Shown one piece after another: positions 1-12,900 of a stretch of 31,384 bases of DNA. Source of the DNA: Parachlorella kessleri (taxonomy: Eukaryota > Chlorophyta > Trebouxiophyceae > Chlorellales > Chlorellaceae); contig BBXU01003262.1 in NCBI GenBank assembly GCA_001598975.1, positions 1-31,384 of the forward strand, given 5' to 3'. Below the pieces are notes generated by a model. That model ran no database searches. It was not told the DNA's origin and saw nothing but the letters and a program-made list of their open reading frames with translations. Each line of letters opens with the position of its first letter. Position 1 is the stretch's first letter. A program made the translations under genes and the position numbers.

Positions 1-230
1 GGGGGGGCGGCGCGGTGCTGGCGACCTTTGTGCACCGGAGCGCAGTCCTGTCACCAGCTCTTTCACGCGCTGAAGGGTGTGGAGTACCAGTGGAGTGGCT
101 GAGAGTGACAGGCTCAGTGAGCCGGTGCTCTTCTTGGCATCGCCTCCGCGGCAGTTCTCAGGCGGGCAGTGCTCGCGCTGGTTATGAAGCCACACCACTA
201 GCCCAGACCTGTTGGCTGCCCCCTCTGCAG

Positions 231-1848
231 GTGTTGACGTATGGCATTGCCACGGCGGCTGTCCTGCGGCTGGTGATGATTGTGCTGGGGGTGGACATTG
301 TGGAGCGCTTTGAGCCGGTGCTGCTGCTGTTTGCGGGGATACTGCTCTACTCCAGCTGGAAGATGCTGGCGGGGGCCGACGACGACGGGGAGGAGGACCT
401 GGAGGACAACAACATTGTCAAGTTTTGCAGGTCGGTGTGTGAAGAGCACGGAGGGGGCCCCGGCCCGGGTGGGGCAAATGTGGGGGCTGCAAGCAAGGGT
501 GGGAGGGTGTGGTCGTGGGTTGCGCTGGTCCGGCGGTCAAAGGGAAGTGTGTTGGGGTATTGGATAGAGCTGATATTAGAAAACAGGTGTGAGAGCCTGG
601 GCGCAAGGTGCGCACTTGTATGCACATGTGCTGCACTGCTGAACGCCAAGGCGGTCACCAGGCCCCTCATGTGTCAAACAGGCGGGCAGGCCCATGGTGT
701 GTCAACGCATAAAAAGCGGTTGGCGCCGCGCAGACAGTGCGCCGTGGGCCCTGTTGTCAGCTGACCTAGAGTTGCAGCCAAGGCTTAAGCTTTGGCCCCA
801 CCGTCAGCCCGGCCTCCTTGGCTGCCGCAGATCCCTCACACGTTTCAGCCCCCACTACGACGGCGACCGCTTCTTCACCACCCTGGCTGATGGCGCGCGT
901 GTGGCCACGCCCCTGCTGCTGGTGCTGGCGGTCATCGAGGTGTCGGACGTCGTCTTTGCGGTGGACTCGATACCAGCGGTGAGGTGCTGGTGGGCAGTGG
1001 GGCGGCTTTTCCCTAGTCATGCGGCTGGTCCTGGTGCCTGCAGGGCCAGCTTTGTCGCCTGGCTCAGTTCCAGGGTCGACCTGCGTTGTGTGGGGTTTGG
1101 TGCTGTTGGCGGCTGGTCCAGTACCAAGGACATTTCTGTGGCCCCACTTAGGAAGGACGGAAGCAGCTCCGCCGTGAGGGTGCTGCCAAACCACCAATCA
1201 GAAGTGGGCAAGTACATACCCCCCCCCCCACTTGCTCGTCATCAACAAGTCGCTGGTGCCCGCTGGTGCGCGCAGGTGTTTGGCGTGACGCTGGACCCCT
1301 TCATCGTGTACACCTCCAACATCTTTGCCATCCTCAGCCTCAGGGGCCTGTACGGCTTTGTGTCGGGCGTCATGGGCCAGGTCAGCCCCGCCCTGCTTGG
1401 CTCGGGGCTGGGGGGGGGGGGGGTACGTGCCCCGGATGAGGCCCTCATGTTGTACACCGGGCGTGAGCAGTGCTTCTACTTGGTGGGACGGGCCGGGGGG
1501 GGGGGGGGGGTCAACGGACATGCTGTTGGCGTGGGATGGCACGTATTGAAGGTTGGTACCATGGCACCGTTCCTGTTGGGCTTGACAGAACTGGGGTTGT
1601 AAGGGGAGAGTTGGGCATGCACCCGGATGCCATGCAAGCCTGACCTGTGGCTCTGTTCTCCTGCTGTGCAGCTGAGGCACCTGGACAAGGCGGTGGCGCT
1701 GGTGCTGGGCTTTGTGGGCGCCAAAATCCTGCTGGACTATGGGGGCTGCCACATCCCCACCCACGTCAGCCTGGGCGTCGTGGCCACGACACTGCTCGGG
1801 GGCGTCGCGGCCAGCCTGCTGCCCGGCGGGGCTAGTAGCGACGAATGA
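231..1848 (+). CDS. TerC-family thylakoid integral membrane protein (5'-truncated, last four exons)
   Basis: Inferred exons are 231-430, 831-978, 1276-1380 and 1672-1848 (TGA). All introns are GT-AG and the phases agree. The joined product starts VLTYGIATAAVLRLVMIVLG. It continues through FEPVLLLFAGILLYSSWKML, an acidic loop, the core ATPLLLVLAVIEVSDVVFAV-DSIPA, then VFGVTLDPFIVYTSNIFAIL and LDKAVALVLGFVGAKILLDY. This follows the order of plant plastid TerC, including the acidic E-S-D / D-S-I-P membrane motif typical of the family. In Arabidopsis TerC is needed for thylakoid biogenesis and helps insert thylakoid membrane proteins; the same role here is inference. Transit peptide and first helices should be encoded upstream; the expected preceding exon (EYFAGYILEQSLSVDN-like) is not in bases 1-230. 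Family assignment is firm. Exon edges are good to a few bases, supported by continuity across each junction (for example SGVMGQ/LRHLDKA). Confidence 0.9.
1381..1671 (+). other. TerC intron 3 with two long poly-G runs
   Basis: This GT-AG intron holds a 14-G run (1410-1423) and a 16-G run (1495-1510) on the coding strand. There is no coding continuity through it. The G runs would be on the nascent RNA and could form G-quadruplexes. Long homopolymers are also common assembly-error sites, so their exact length is uncertain. Confidence 0.7.
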
Positions 1849-2745
1849 CCTGGGGCATGGCAGACTCTGCTACACCTCACTCAGCCTGGGCATCACGGCG
1901 CCACATTGCTGGGTGGGGTGGGTCCAGCCTGTCGCCCAGCCGGCGCAAGGGATTCGGCGCTGGCTGAGCCCGAGGCGAGTGGTTTTTTTTGGCGCTGGCT
2001 TTGCCCACCTCGGCCAGGTGGAGTTGAACACATTACATCTCACCAGGCAGCGGACGTGGCTTTGTTGGTGAGGTGCTGGGTGCAGCCACTGTCCGGGGTG
2101 CCTCGACAATGACACACACACATCACTGGCGAAGCGTGCCTAGCCAGGGCTTGTCTTCCTACGCTGTGGTTGTTCTGTGGGGGAGGGCGATGCATGGGGC
2201 GGCATTGTCAAGAGGGAGCGGGGTACCCTTTCGATGCCGAGGTGTGCTGGGCTGGGGGAGGTGCTGCCTGTTTCTATTTGCGGTGGCAGTTAATGCGATC
2301 AGAGAGGAGGTATGGCTGTTTTGTGGATAGCTTCTGGCAGCTGTTGGGAAGCTACGGTGGGTTGGACTGGGGGCATGTTTGGGAAGGCCCGGAGCGCTGC
2401 AATTTTGTGTGTGTGTGTCGTAACTTCTGTCTGGCGATGCTGGCAGCCTGCTTGGTGTGCTGCAGCAGAAGCCCTGGACGGTGTAGTTCCCGATGTGTAG
2501 GTATGCCTGTAAACCCGGGTTGCTGGTTGGAACAAATACTTCTTACGAATTTTCAGTTCCCATCTAAACATTCCTTGGCATTTCATTTAGCCTGTGCTGC
2601 TATTCAAGTGATTTTTACAAGGACGCCACTTTACAAGCCAGTCACTGCTGGACTGGATTCATGGCTTTGTTGCTGGTCAGGCAATGTGGACAGACGTGGC
2701 TTGGTTATCGTTGTGAGGATGCCAATCGGGAATTTCACAGAAGTG

Positions 2746-2750
2746 TGTAA
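2746..2750 (+). terminator. Candidate TGTAA polyadenylation signal for TerC
   Basis: TGTAA is the usual near-upstream poly(A) element in Chlorophyceae. This copy lies about 900 nt past the TerC stop; an alternative copy lies at 2508-2512. The 5-mer is short, so this is weak by itself. Confidence 0.4.
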
Positions 2751-2839
2751 CGAGTAAAGCATCTTGCTTGCTGTCTTGGTCTCCCGACACTGACCCTGTG
2801 GACCCTCAATGATCCCTAAGGTGCATCCACACTGAGATG

Positions 2840-2844
2840 TTACA
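2840..2844 (-). terminator. Candidate TGTAA polyadenylation signal for APS kinase
   Basis: TTACA on the plus strand reads TGTAA on the minus strand, about 570 nt past the APS kinase stop. If both this and the plus-strand signal at 2746 are used, the two convergent transcripts end within about 100 bp of each other. Confidence 0.4.
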
Positions 2845-2982
2845 CAGGGATGCAAGCGGTCATTCGTAGGAAATGCTTTGCCATCATCAATCCTGCTCCA
2901 TTTCTGCAGATGTAGATAGGTTTAGCAATGGGGGCGGCACGGCAGGAGATTGCGCCTGTCATGCGCACTTTCATCAGCTCTT

Positions 2983-3068
2983 CCAACAAGAGATAGGCTA
3001 CCTGCATCCAACCCTGTCAGGACACTTCACCCCTACCTCTCCGCTGTTTGCATTGCCTACCTGCCACT
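2983..3068 (+). repeat. Dispersed repeat, copy A
   Basis: Shares an 18-nt core (3003-3020, TGCATCCAACCCTGTCAG) and a downstream block (GTTTGCATTGCCTACCTGCCA-like) with copies at about 8840-8920 and 23268-23352. All three are in the same orientation with diverged, gapped sequence between the blocks. It lies in the 3' flank of APS kinase, antisense to it. Confidence 0.55.
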
Positions 3069-3410
3069 ATCAACGAGCACAAGCTACACCCTAGTTGTTA
3101 CCTCAGTAGAAGGCCCCTCCATCATTAAAGTCCTACTGCTTTTGCTTAGGGTTTTAACCCGTGCAGAATGGTCCATAGCCAGCCAGCCAAGCCAGCTTAT
3201 GGCCACAAAACGTCCGCCTCCGCAGCAGGCAAGCAGGCAGGCAGCCACCCACCCACCCACCCTACGCTACCAGCGAAGGTCAGTGAACTTTCCAACTACG
3301 CATCACGTGCTTCCTGTCTGTCGTCAGGCCTCCGCTGAAACCTCCTACCCACCCCATCCTCCAACAGACAGCACATGTCAGGCCCTCAGCACTCATTCTA
3401 GGCAATCTGG

Positions 3411-6038
<2,628 letters not shown>

Positions 6039-6239
6039 TGTGCGATGCAAGGAAAAACTTTCTTGATGTCGGCTCTCGCATATCGGTTTTCATGCGTTCG
6101 GTGAAGAAACCCCAACTGCTGACCCGCAGGAAACCCCTCCTCAGGTAGAAGTGATCCAAGGGAAGAATAATGTTTCTTTTAACTAATAGGCGGGTGCTCT
6201 TCCTTGCAATTGTGCTCAGGCTTGATTTAACTCGCAGGC
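6039..6239. promoter_or_regulatory. Short divergent intergenic region, candidate bidirectional promoter
   Basis: 201 bp separate the APS kinase start codon (6038, minus strand) from the start of the plastid-type membrane protein gene (6240, plus strand). Both 5' UTRs and promoters must lie here unless untranslated exons extend into the neighbours. No TATA box is evident. An ATG at 6170 opens a different frame to 6412, overlapping the proposed start; it could be an uORF. Confidence 0.55.
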
Positions 6240-8036
6240 ATGCTCTTCACATCTGTCGCGTCATGTCCTGGTCCCCGCATAGGGCGTCCTTTGTTCCTTG
6301 GAAGGGCAGGGCCACCACTTGGGACGCCTTTGGGGGTTACAAGGACGGCTTGGAGGCCCAGCAGCAGCGTGAAGCCCTCCCCGAAATCTCTACCAACATG
6401 CGCCCGGTATGATTTCAACGATAGTGACGACCAGAGAGATGACAGGCGCTTCCGGCAGCGGCGCCCAGGTCCCAGGTCTCCTTACAAAGTTAACATTCCA
6501 GAGACTGCCATCACAAAGTATGCCCTGCCAGCGGCAGGCCTGCTTGTGGGAGCCGTCGTTATCGGCCCTGTGCTGGGGGCCTTGGTGTTTGGGGCACTCG
6601 GCTTGGGCGCGTCGCTGATGGCTGCTACAGCCCTCAGCTGGATGTTTCTGCCGCTGCTAGTCTTTGGCGGCGCGGGCTTGCTGGTGGGAGGCTCCATCTT
6701 ATCTGGTGAGCGTGCCTTGCTGCCTTGTTCATATGTCCAGCTACCAAATCACGACAATCTGTCGAGAGGAGTTGCTCTTGTTGCCAACGTCGAGTCGAAC
6801 TCATTGGAATGCCGTATGCGTGTGTGTGCTTGCTGGAGAAGTTGCCTGAAGGAGGGTCCCTGGGCGCCCAAATACTGGCTGTCTTTCCCCGTGCCCCTGC
6901 GAACGTCATAAGAGCATCTGCCAGCTTGTAAGCGCACCTCCCCAACCTCCCTTGCAAACTTGTACCTGTCTGCTGCCAGCCATGCTGCCTGCTCATTGCC
7001 CTCCCTCTGCGGCTCACTGGCACCTTTTCCAGGCGTGTTTGCGGTGTCCGCCGGCGGCTTCCTGCTCTTCAACCTGGTAAAGCTGGGTGTGCTGGGCGGC
7101 GCGCTGTTCCTGGGCGCCAAGTTTGCGCAGACGGTGTTCAACTTTGATGCCCCCTGGGGCGGCAGCAGCAGCGGCCAGGACCGCGAGCGGCGAAGGTGAG
7201 GCCGACTGCTGAGCAGGGACTGGGAGGAAGCGCAGGTGGCGTGTGCAGGCACATGGAGGGCAGCTGTTTGCAAGGGGGGTGGAGGCCTGCTCCTCGCTTC
7301 CGTGACTGCCGCCTGGCGGAAGGCTCAGGTGGTGGTTTCTTGGTGCTCACCAGTCTGGTCAGCTGATGCATCGCTCCGTCCTGAGCTCAGCTCAGCTGGT
7401 CATGCATGTTTGGTGTGCCCAAGGTATGGGCGTGTAGGAGGCAGGCCAGCTTGGTATGTTGAGGGCACCAAAATGGCTGTTGAGAGCTTGCACAATGTTG
7501 GACAGGCCTTGGGGGCATCGCATATTGTAAGGTTGGGCGGATCTGCTGCTTTGCGGCTGCTGCTAGCAGCGGTTCTACGTCTTAAGCCGGCATTCTCAGC
7601 TGCTTTGCAGGCCTACTGGCAGCAGCACTATCGATGTGGATGCAGACCCTGTGGATGACTGGAAAGACGAGGCTCTCAGGTGCGATTAGCATTGCTGAAT
7701 CCTGACAACTACTGATGGCTCTGACTGCTGCCACCGGGAGCAGAGCTGAGGGGCTCTGTTTACCTTGTTGCCGACTGCAGCAGCGTAGGTGTTGAATGCA
7801 ATTAGTCGGTCTAGTTAGTGTCCTCTGTCGTATCATGTGTGGTGCACATGCAGCCTGTTGTGCAGCTGCCCTGGCACCTGCTGCCGGTGGGGTTGGAGGA
7901 TGAGAGGGGTGTGTACCTGCTGCGGTGTGCGTGCAGGGAGCAGCGGCGGCGGGATGCGGAGCTGCGGGAGTTTGACGACCTGCTGAAGCGGAGGGAGGAG
8001 TTCAAGCGGGGAGGCGGCCCCGGCAGGGGGCTCTGA
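6240..8036 (+). CDS. Unrecognised glycine-rich membrane protein, probably plastid-targeted
   Basis: Inferred exons are 6240-6705, 7033-7195, 7611-7679 and 7937-8036 (TGA), with phases 1, 2, 2 all matching; about 265 residues. Residues 1-60 are Ser/Arg/Pro-rich with few acids, like a chloroplast transit peptide. A charged segment (DSDDQRDDRRFRQRR) follows. From about 94 to 190 come glycine/alanine-rich hydrophobic stretches forming three or four membrane spans (for example LLVGAVVIGPVLGALVFGAL, FLPLLVFGGAGLLVGGSIL, FLLFNLVKLGVLGGALFLGA). After a linker, the C-terminus is a charged helix (DDWKDEALREQRRRDAELRE) ending in a Gly-rich tail. I do not recognise the family and assign no function. The start is the first ATG in frame with the conserved-looking body; the N-terminus is the least certain part. 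Confidence 0.72.
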
Positions 8037-9982
8037 CCGGAGCATGCACAGCATGACTGTGCGGCCCCGCCCCAACAGGCTGGCTTTGATTTCTGCTCCA
8101 GACACTTTTGTGTGTTGGTGGGTGCGCCCCTGTGCTGGGCAAGGCTGCTTCTGGGGTGTCCTTTGGCTGGCAGCCGGTGAAGGACCAACAGGCTCATCTG
8201 ACCTTCCGGCTTCCAGGGAGGGAGGGGTGTGGCTGCAGGCCCTGTCACCAGAAGGCATGCGCTTGTCCTGGTTGGATTGTCTGGTGCGGTACTGGCAGGA
8301 TGCAAGCAGCCACATGGTATTGATGTCTGTGTTAGGTGGTGAAAGCCGGTGGGCGTGTATGTATGGTACTCTTCCCAACCCTTCTACCTTCTGCTTCTCA
8401 TTTGCTAAGGGCCACTCTTTCTTTGCTTGTCTGCTAATGCATTGGTGTCAGGGTTTCGTGCGAGGAGTAGTACTTCTGGCTACCGGCAGCGTGTATATTG
8501 AGTGTTTAATGTAGGGCAGTAGAGTTGAGCTGTCTGAATATGACTGGATGCAGAATGCGCCTGAGTCTTGCCTGAGTTTTGAGCCAGTATTCTCTCCCCA
8601 AGATAAGCTAGGCCACTGACGGTTATGCTCTTACGTTTGGGGGTACCTTTTAAGGTAGTATTCTACGTTGCTAGATGCAGAGTACTAGTGGGAGTAGCTG
8701 GGGTGACCTGAGGCTAACGGGGCACCGTGCATGGATGACCTCGGTGTGTTGCGAGGGTCCAAGGCAGTTTATGTGTCCGTGTGACCAGCCAAGTCACGGG
8801 GTACACAGCTGCCATCGGCGGTTCCCAACATAAGAGTCAGCACTCGGGCAAGACTCAGGCACATTGCATCCAGCCCTGTCAGTCCAGCTCACTCTCACTC
8901 CTGTTCGCACTACCTGCCACCCATGCTACTAAGCCTTCGCATGTGTGGTTGCTGCTTAACCAGTAGCAACAGGCTTCCAGGACATTTTCAGCTGGTCTCG
9001 GTTGCGCAAGCCTTGAGCAGCAACCAGCACCATTTGGCATATGCCTGCACCGCTGCAACGGCGCGCAAGGCACTGGCAGAGCGAATGAAAGAATGAAAGG
9101 GCTGAAAATTGCAGAGCGCTAGCAATGAAAGGCAAGCAAGACGAGGATATAAACCATAATATGCTCTCCAGGCACTCATGCCTGCTGGTGCAGCACAGAC
9201 AGGGCAACCCTAATATACTTCAAGCACAGCCCCCTCACAATGACTGACGCCTGCGAGTCAAAAACATTCAAACCCGGGTGGCAGGCACTCAGCAAGCTGC
9301 GCAAAGACAGGCCCTCAAACTGCCTAATATAGTATCTATCATGGACTCTTACTGGATGCCACCGTGGAGACCACACTCCTCAAAGTACAAGTCCACCGTC
9401 AACAACCATGTGATAGAAGAGAGGTTCTAAAAAGTGTTCAAGCTAGTGCTAGGCCAAAAACGCTCCACCCATCTGGGTCGCTCAGGCGTGGGGGCAGTTC
9501 TGATGAAAGAACATGGGGCAGTGTGCAAGCCGCCACAGTCAATACAAGCAAGGAGGCTCTGTCATTCGTTATGCAGTGAGGTACACGGCGCGCTGACTTC
9601 TACAACAGGAGGGATCCTAGCCTAGCAATACGACCGAGGTGACATTATTCCATGGCCCAGTGACAGACCACCCAGTGACTTCACAGTCTTGCAAGGAAGC
9701 AGTGGCCAGATGGTACCCAAACTGCTGCCGCTCATGTGCTCTCAGACATACATACACCCAGCGTGGTGCACGTGGTGGGTACTGGGAAGTGCAAAGCACA
9801 CCAGCTCCTCCTAGGCTCGAGAACCCATGCAATCGAGAACCCATGCAATGGTGTCCTTGATGGCTCCTACGCTCCACAAACGCGCGACATGATTCTGCTA
9901 ACCTGCTGACTTCCACACCCCTCCATCCACGTTATGCAGGCTACAAGCCCCAGCGTGATACGGGGCGGGCGGGGCGTGCCAG
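8037..9982. other. Convergent non-coding region between the membrane protein gene and the RRM gene
   Basis: No exon with sustained coding character was found on either strand. It should contain the 3' UTRs of both converging genes, but no TGTAA was found in the expected orientation for either. It contains copy B of the dispersed repeat (8840-8920). Confidence 0.5.
8840..8920 (+). repeat. Dispersed repeat, copy B
   Basis: Core 8865-8882 (TGCATCCAGCCCTGTCAG) differs by one base from copy A and by one base from copy C. The upstream block (GGGCAAGACTCAGGC) and the downstream block (TGTTCGCACTACCTGCCA) also match copy C closely. Confidence 0.55.
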
Positions 9983-12900
9983 CTACTCCTGGCTGCGGCA
10001 GCGCTTGGCCTGGGGCAGCAGCGAGGGCTCCAGCGAGGGCTCCGACCGGGTGGCCGACTGCAGCCCCCCCTCCTGCTGTTGCTGCTGCTGCTCCGCATTC
10101 TGCAGCTGCTGCTGTGGCTGCTGGGCTGAGTTGCTGCCACGGCTGGCGGAGTGATGGAGGGCCAGGTGGGCAGCGGGGTGCTGCACTTGGGTGGGAGGCG
10201 CAGTGGCGACGGGCTGCTGAGCAGCGGTAGGAATACTAGCGTACAGATGGGGGGCCTGGTAGTGGGGAAGACCTGGGTGCTGCTGCGGGTAGTAGGGGTG
10301 GTGGTGGTGGTGATGGCTGTAGTAGGCGTGGCCGTCCTGCTCCACAGTTGCGGGGAAGCGCCCTGCCGTCATCAGCGCTTGCTGCTGCTGGTGGTGCTGC
10401 AGCAAGGCCTGCTGGTGCAGGTGGGTGGTGTGGGCGTGCGCTCCCGCCGCCCCCGTGTGGGCTGCCGGTGGTGGGGGCTGCGTGGGTCCGGCCTCGGTGC
10501 CGCTGCCCCGCCCGCTACTGCCGCCGCTGCCATTCCCATCGCCGTCCGACCCGCCGCCGTCACCGTCAGAAGCATTGTCGCCGCTGCCGCTGTTGTGGGG
10601 GTCGCTGCCGCTGCCGCTGCCAGAGCCCGATCCCGACCCAGAGCCAGAGCCGTTGCCGTTGGCGGTGTTGCTGCTCCCGCCGCTCCCGCCAAGGCTAGCG
10701 GCTGCCAGCTGCACACAGTGAAATATAGCAGAGATTAAGAAGGGCAGCAGGCGCAGAGCAACACTGCGTCGAAGCAGCCAACTTGCCAGATATAGTGCTC
10801 TGCTTGGCTATCATGCACGCCGTGCTAGTTGCCACCATCCATGATGGAACTGGCCATTCTCTAAACACGCACCTCACAACACCGCAAACAACCAAGCACA
10901 ATTTCATGACTTCAGCAGTGGAAGTGACATGGAACAGAATCGAATAGCCATAACCTCCTGGCGCCATCAGCAGCCTCCTCAATACAGCAGTCTCCTCCGC
11001 ATGAGCACTCCTCCTGACAACACAATGCCACCAAACGGACTCCCTGACCTTTCTTATGCTAGTTAGTTGCAACCCCAAAGCAGTGCACCACACCCGCACG
11101 CTTGCCACGCACTGCTTGCTGACCTGCGCCTGCGCCTGGAGCCAGGGCCCCATGTTGGATGGCGGGGTGTCGGCAGGGGTGAAGCCGCTGACGTTGAAGC
11201 GCGGGTCAAGGAACACGCGCTGCCCTGTGGTCAGGTCCTGCAGCAGGGTGGGCAAGGGCATGGTAGCACCGGCTTCATGAAGACCACAAGACACACAGGT
11301 GTACTGCTGACATATGCATGTCCCTGGCAACCCCTCATCTTCAGCAGACCGAACAGGCCTAGGCTATCTCACAAGTCGATAACAGGAGCAGCCTGCCCCA
11401 GTCACTGCCGATGGCAGGCAGCACCGCCGCACACCAAGCGGCGCAGGTCAAGCACCTGGCTGGCCGTGTTCATGCTGTCATCCTATCACCCACGAGGCCC
11501 AGCAAGGGCGCAGTGCTTGCAACCACCGAAAGGACCGTGCCTGTGTCTCACCTGCACCATGTACCGCGCTGCGGCGGGGCCGCCCCACGACAGCCCCTGC
11601 AGACCCACACCCGCTGCCGGAGGCACCGCCGCAGCCCCAGCCGCTAGAGGCAACACCCCCGGCAGGGGGTGGTGAGGCGGCAGCAGCCCAGCAGTGGGCG
11701 CGCCGTGCCCCATGCCGCCCACAGCGGCCGCGGCGGCGGCAGCTGCAAACGGCACCCCCTGCATGGCCGCAGCGGCGGGGAGAGACACTGCCAGGCTGGC
11801 GGGGCCAGCAGTGACCAGGCCTGCTGCCGAGGGAACGGCGAAAAAGCCGGGCGGGGGTTGCATGGTCGCCATGCCTGCAAGGCCTGCTGCGCCTGGAGGC
11901 AGCATGCCCAGCGGGCCCATCATGCTCCCCACCAGGGGTGAGCCTGCGAAGGCGCCTCCAAAGCAGGCGCTGGTGGTTGGGCCTCCGCCGTGGCCCCTGC
12001 CGGTGGAGTGGCCGGCGCCGCCGCTGGTGCTGCTGCTGCCGTGTCCATTGCGGCTGAACTGCAACAAGGCCTGCGCAGGAGAAAGGATTCTTGCTGGATT
12101 GACAGGATGATAGGGACCTTAAACACGATTACCGAAGTGGTCGGCATCGGTTGCAAGAACCACACACCAACCGGGCTCCCCTGCAGCCCTTGTTGCTTCA
12201 GCTTGAGCCCAAGCAGGTATGCTCCACGGTAGGGTAAGGACTGCGCTAGCAGCAGCACGCCCTCCAAGCTGGATACCCCAGCCATCTGCTGCTGCATCGG
12301 CAGGGGGCCGCCCGCAAAGGAATGAGCCCAGGTGCACACCAGTGGGGCACGTGGGGCACACTGCCAGCGGGCACAGGTGCCGGCAACCGTCCCTCGCACC
12401 TGCTCCCTCTCCTGCCGGGTGGCCAGCTGCAGGAGGCAGTAGCGCTCGCCAAAGGCCTCCCCAAAGCGCTGCCGGTCACGCTCCTGCAACAAAACGCAAG
12501 CACGCTCGCGGGTCAGCTGAGCAGATTCAGGCATTGCTAGGGTCGAGCGCAGCGCCTGGTCGAAGGCAGATTGCAATGTTGCAGTGAGGCAGGCGACTAG
12601 CACTCGCTCCCATATAAAGGCCTAGGGCCCCACCTCAGAAGCAGCAAGTCCGAATAAGGCAAGCCAAGGCACCCAACAACTCTGCATCCTGCCGAGCGGA
12701 AAGCGAGCAATCCCCGTCAGCCTGCGTACCTCCCCCCTCCCCCGCAACCAACACCATCTTGAAGCCGACTCACCAGCGCTCTTTCCGCTTCCTGTGGGCT
12801 TGCAAACTCCACATACGCCACCTTGGAGTGTCGGTTCTCGCTGTGTGGCTGCACATGCACCCCGCCCTCCTTCATGGCATACCCCTGCACCCATGGAAGC

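Larger units (their letters stand above)
1849..3410. other. Convergent 3' flank of TerC and APS kinase genes
   Basis: The stretch between the two converging stop codons has no supportable coding exon. It holds the TerC 3' UTR (candidate end signals at 2508 and 2746), the APS kinase 3' UTR on the other strand (candidate signal 2844-2840), and one copy of a dispersed repeat at about 2983-3068. A single AGGGTTTT telomere-like unit near 3150 is not part of an array. Confidence 0.6.

Noticed and set aside
3148..3162. TTAGGGTTTT-like telomere motif
   Set aside because: A single unit, not an array; expected by chance.
7818..7936. Start of a separate small gene upstream of the last exon of the membrane protein gene
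   Set aside because: The open frame continues back through the acceptor without an ATG context or conserved sequence. The exon from 7937 joins exon 3 in phase.
10151..10738. Long plus-strand open frames over the RRM gene's last exon
   Set aside because: They are antisense shadows of GC-rich low-complexity coding sequence. The minus-strand frame joins in phase with upstream RRM exons; these join nothing.
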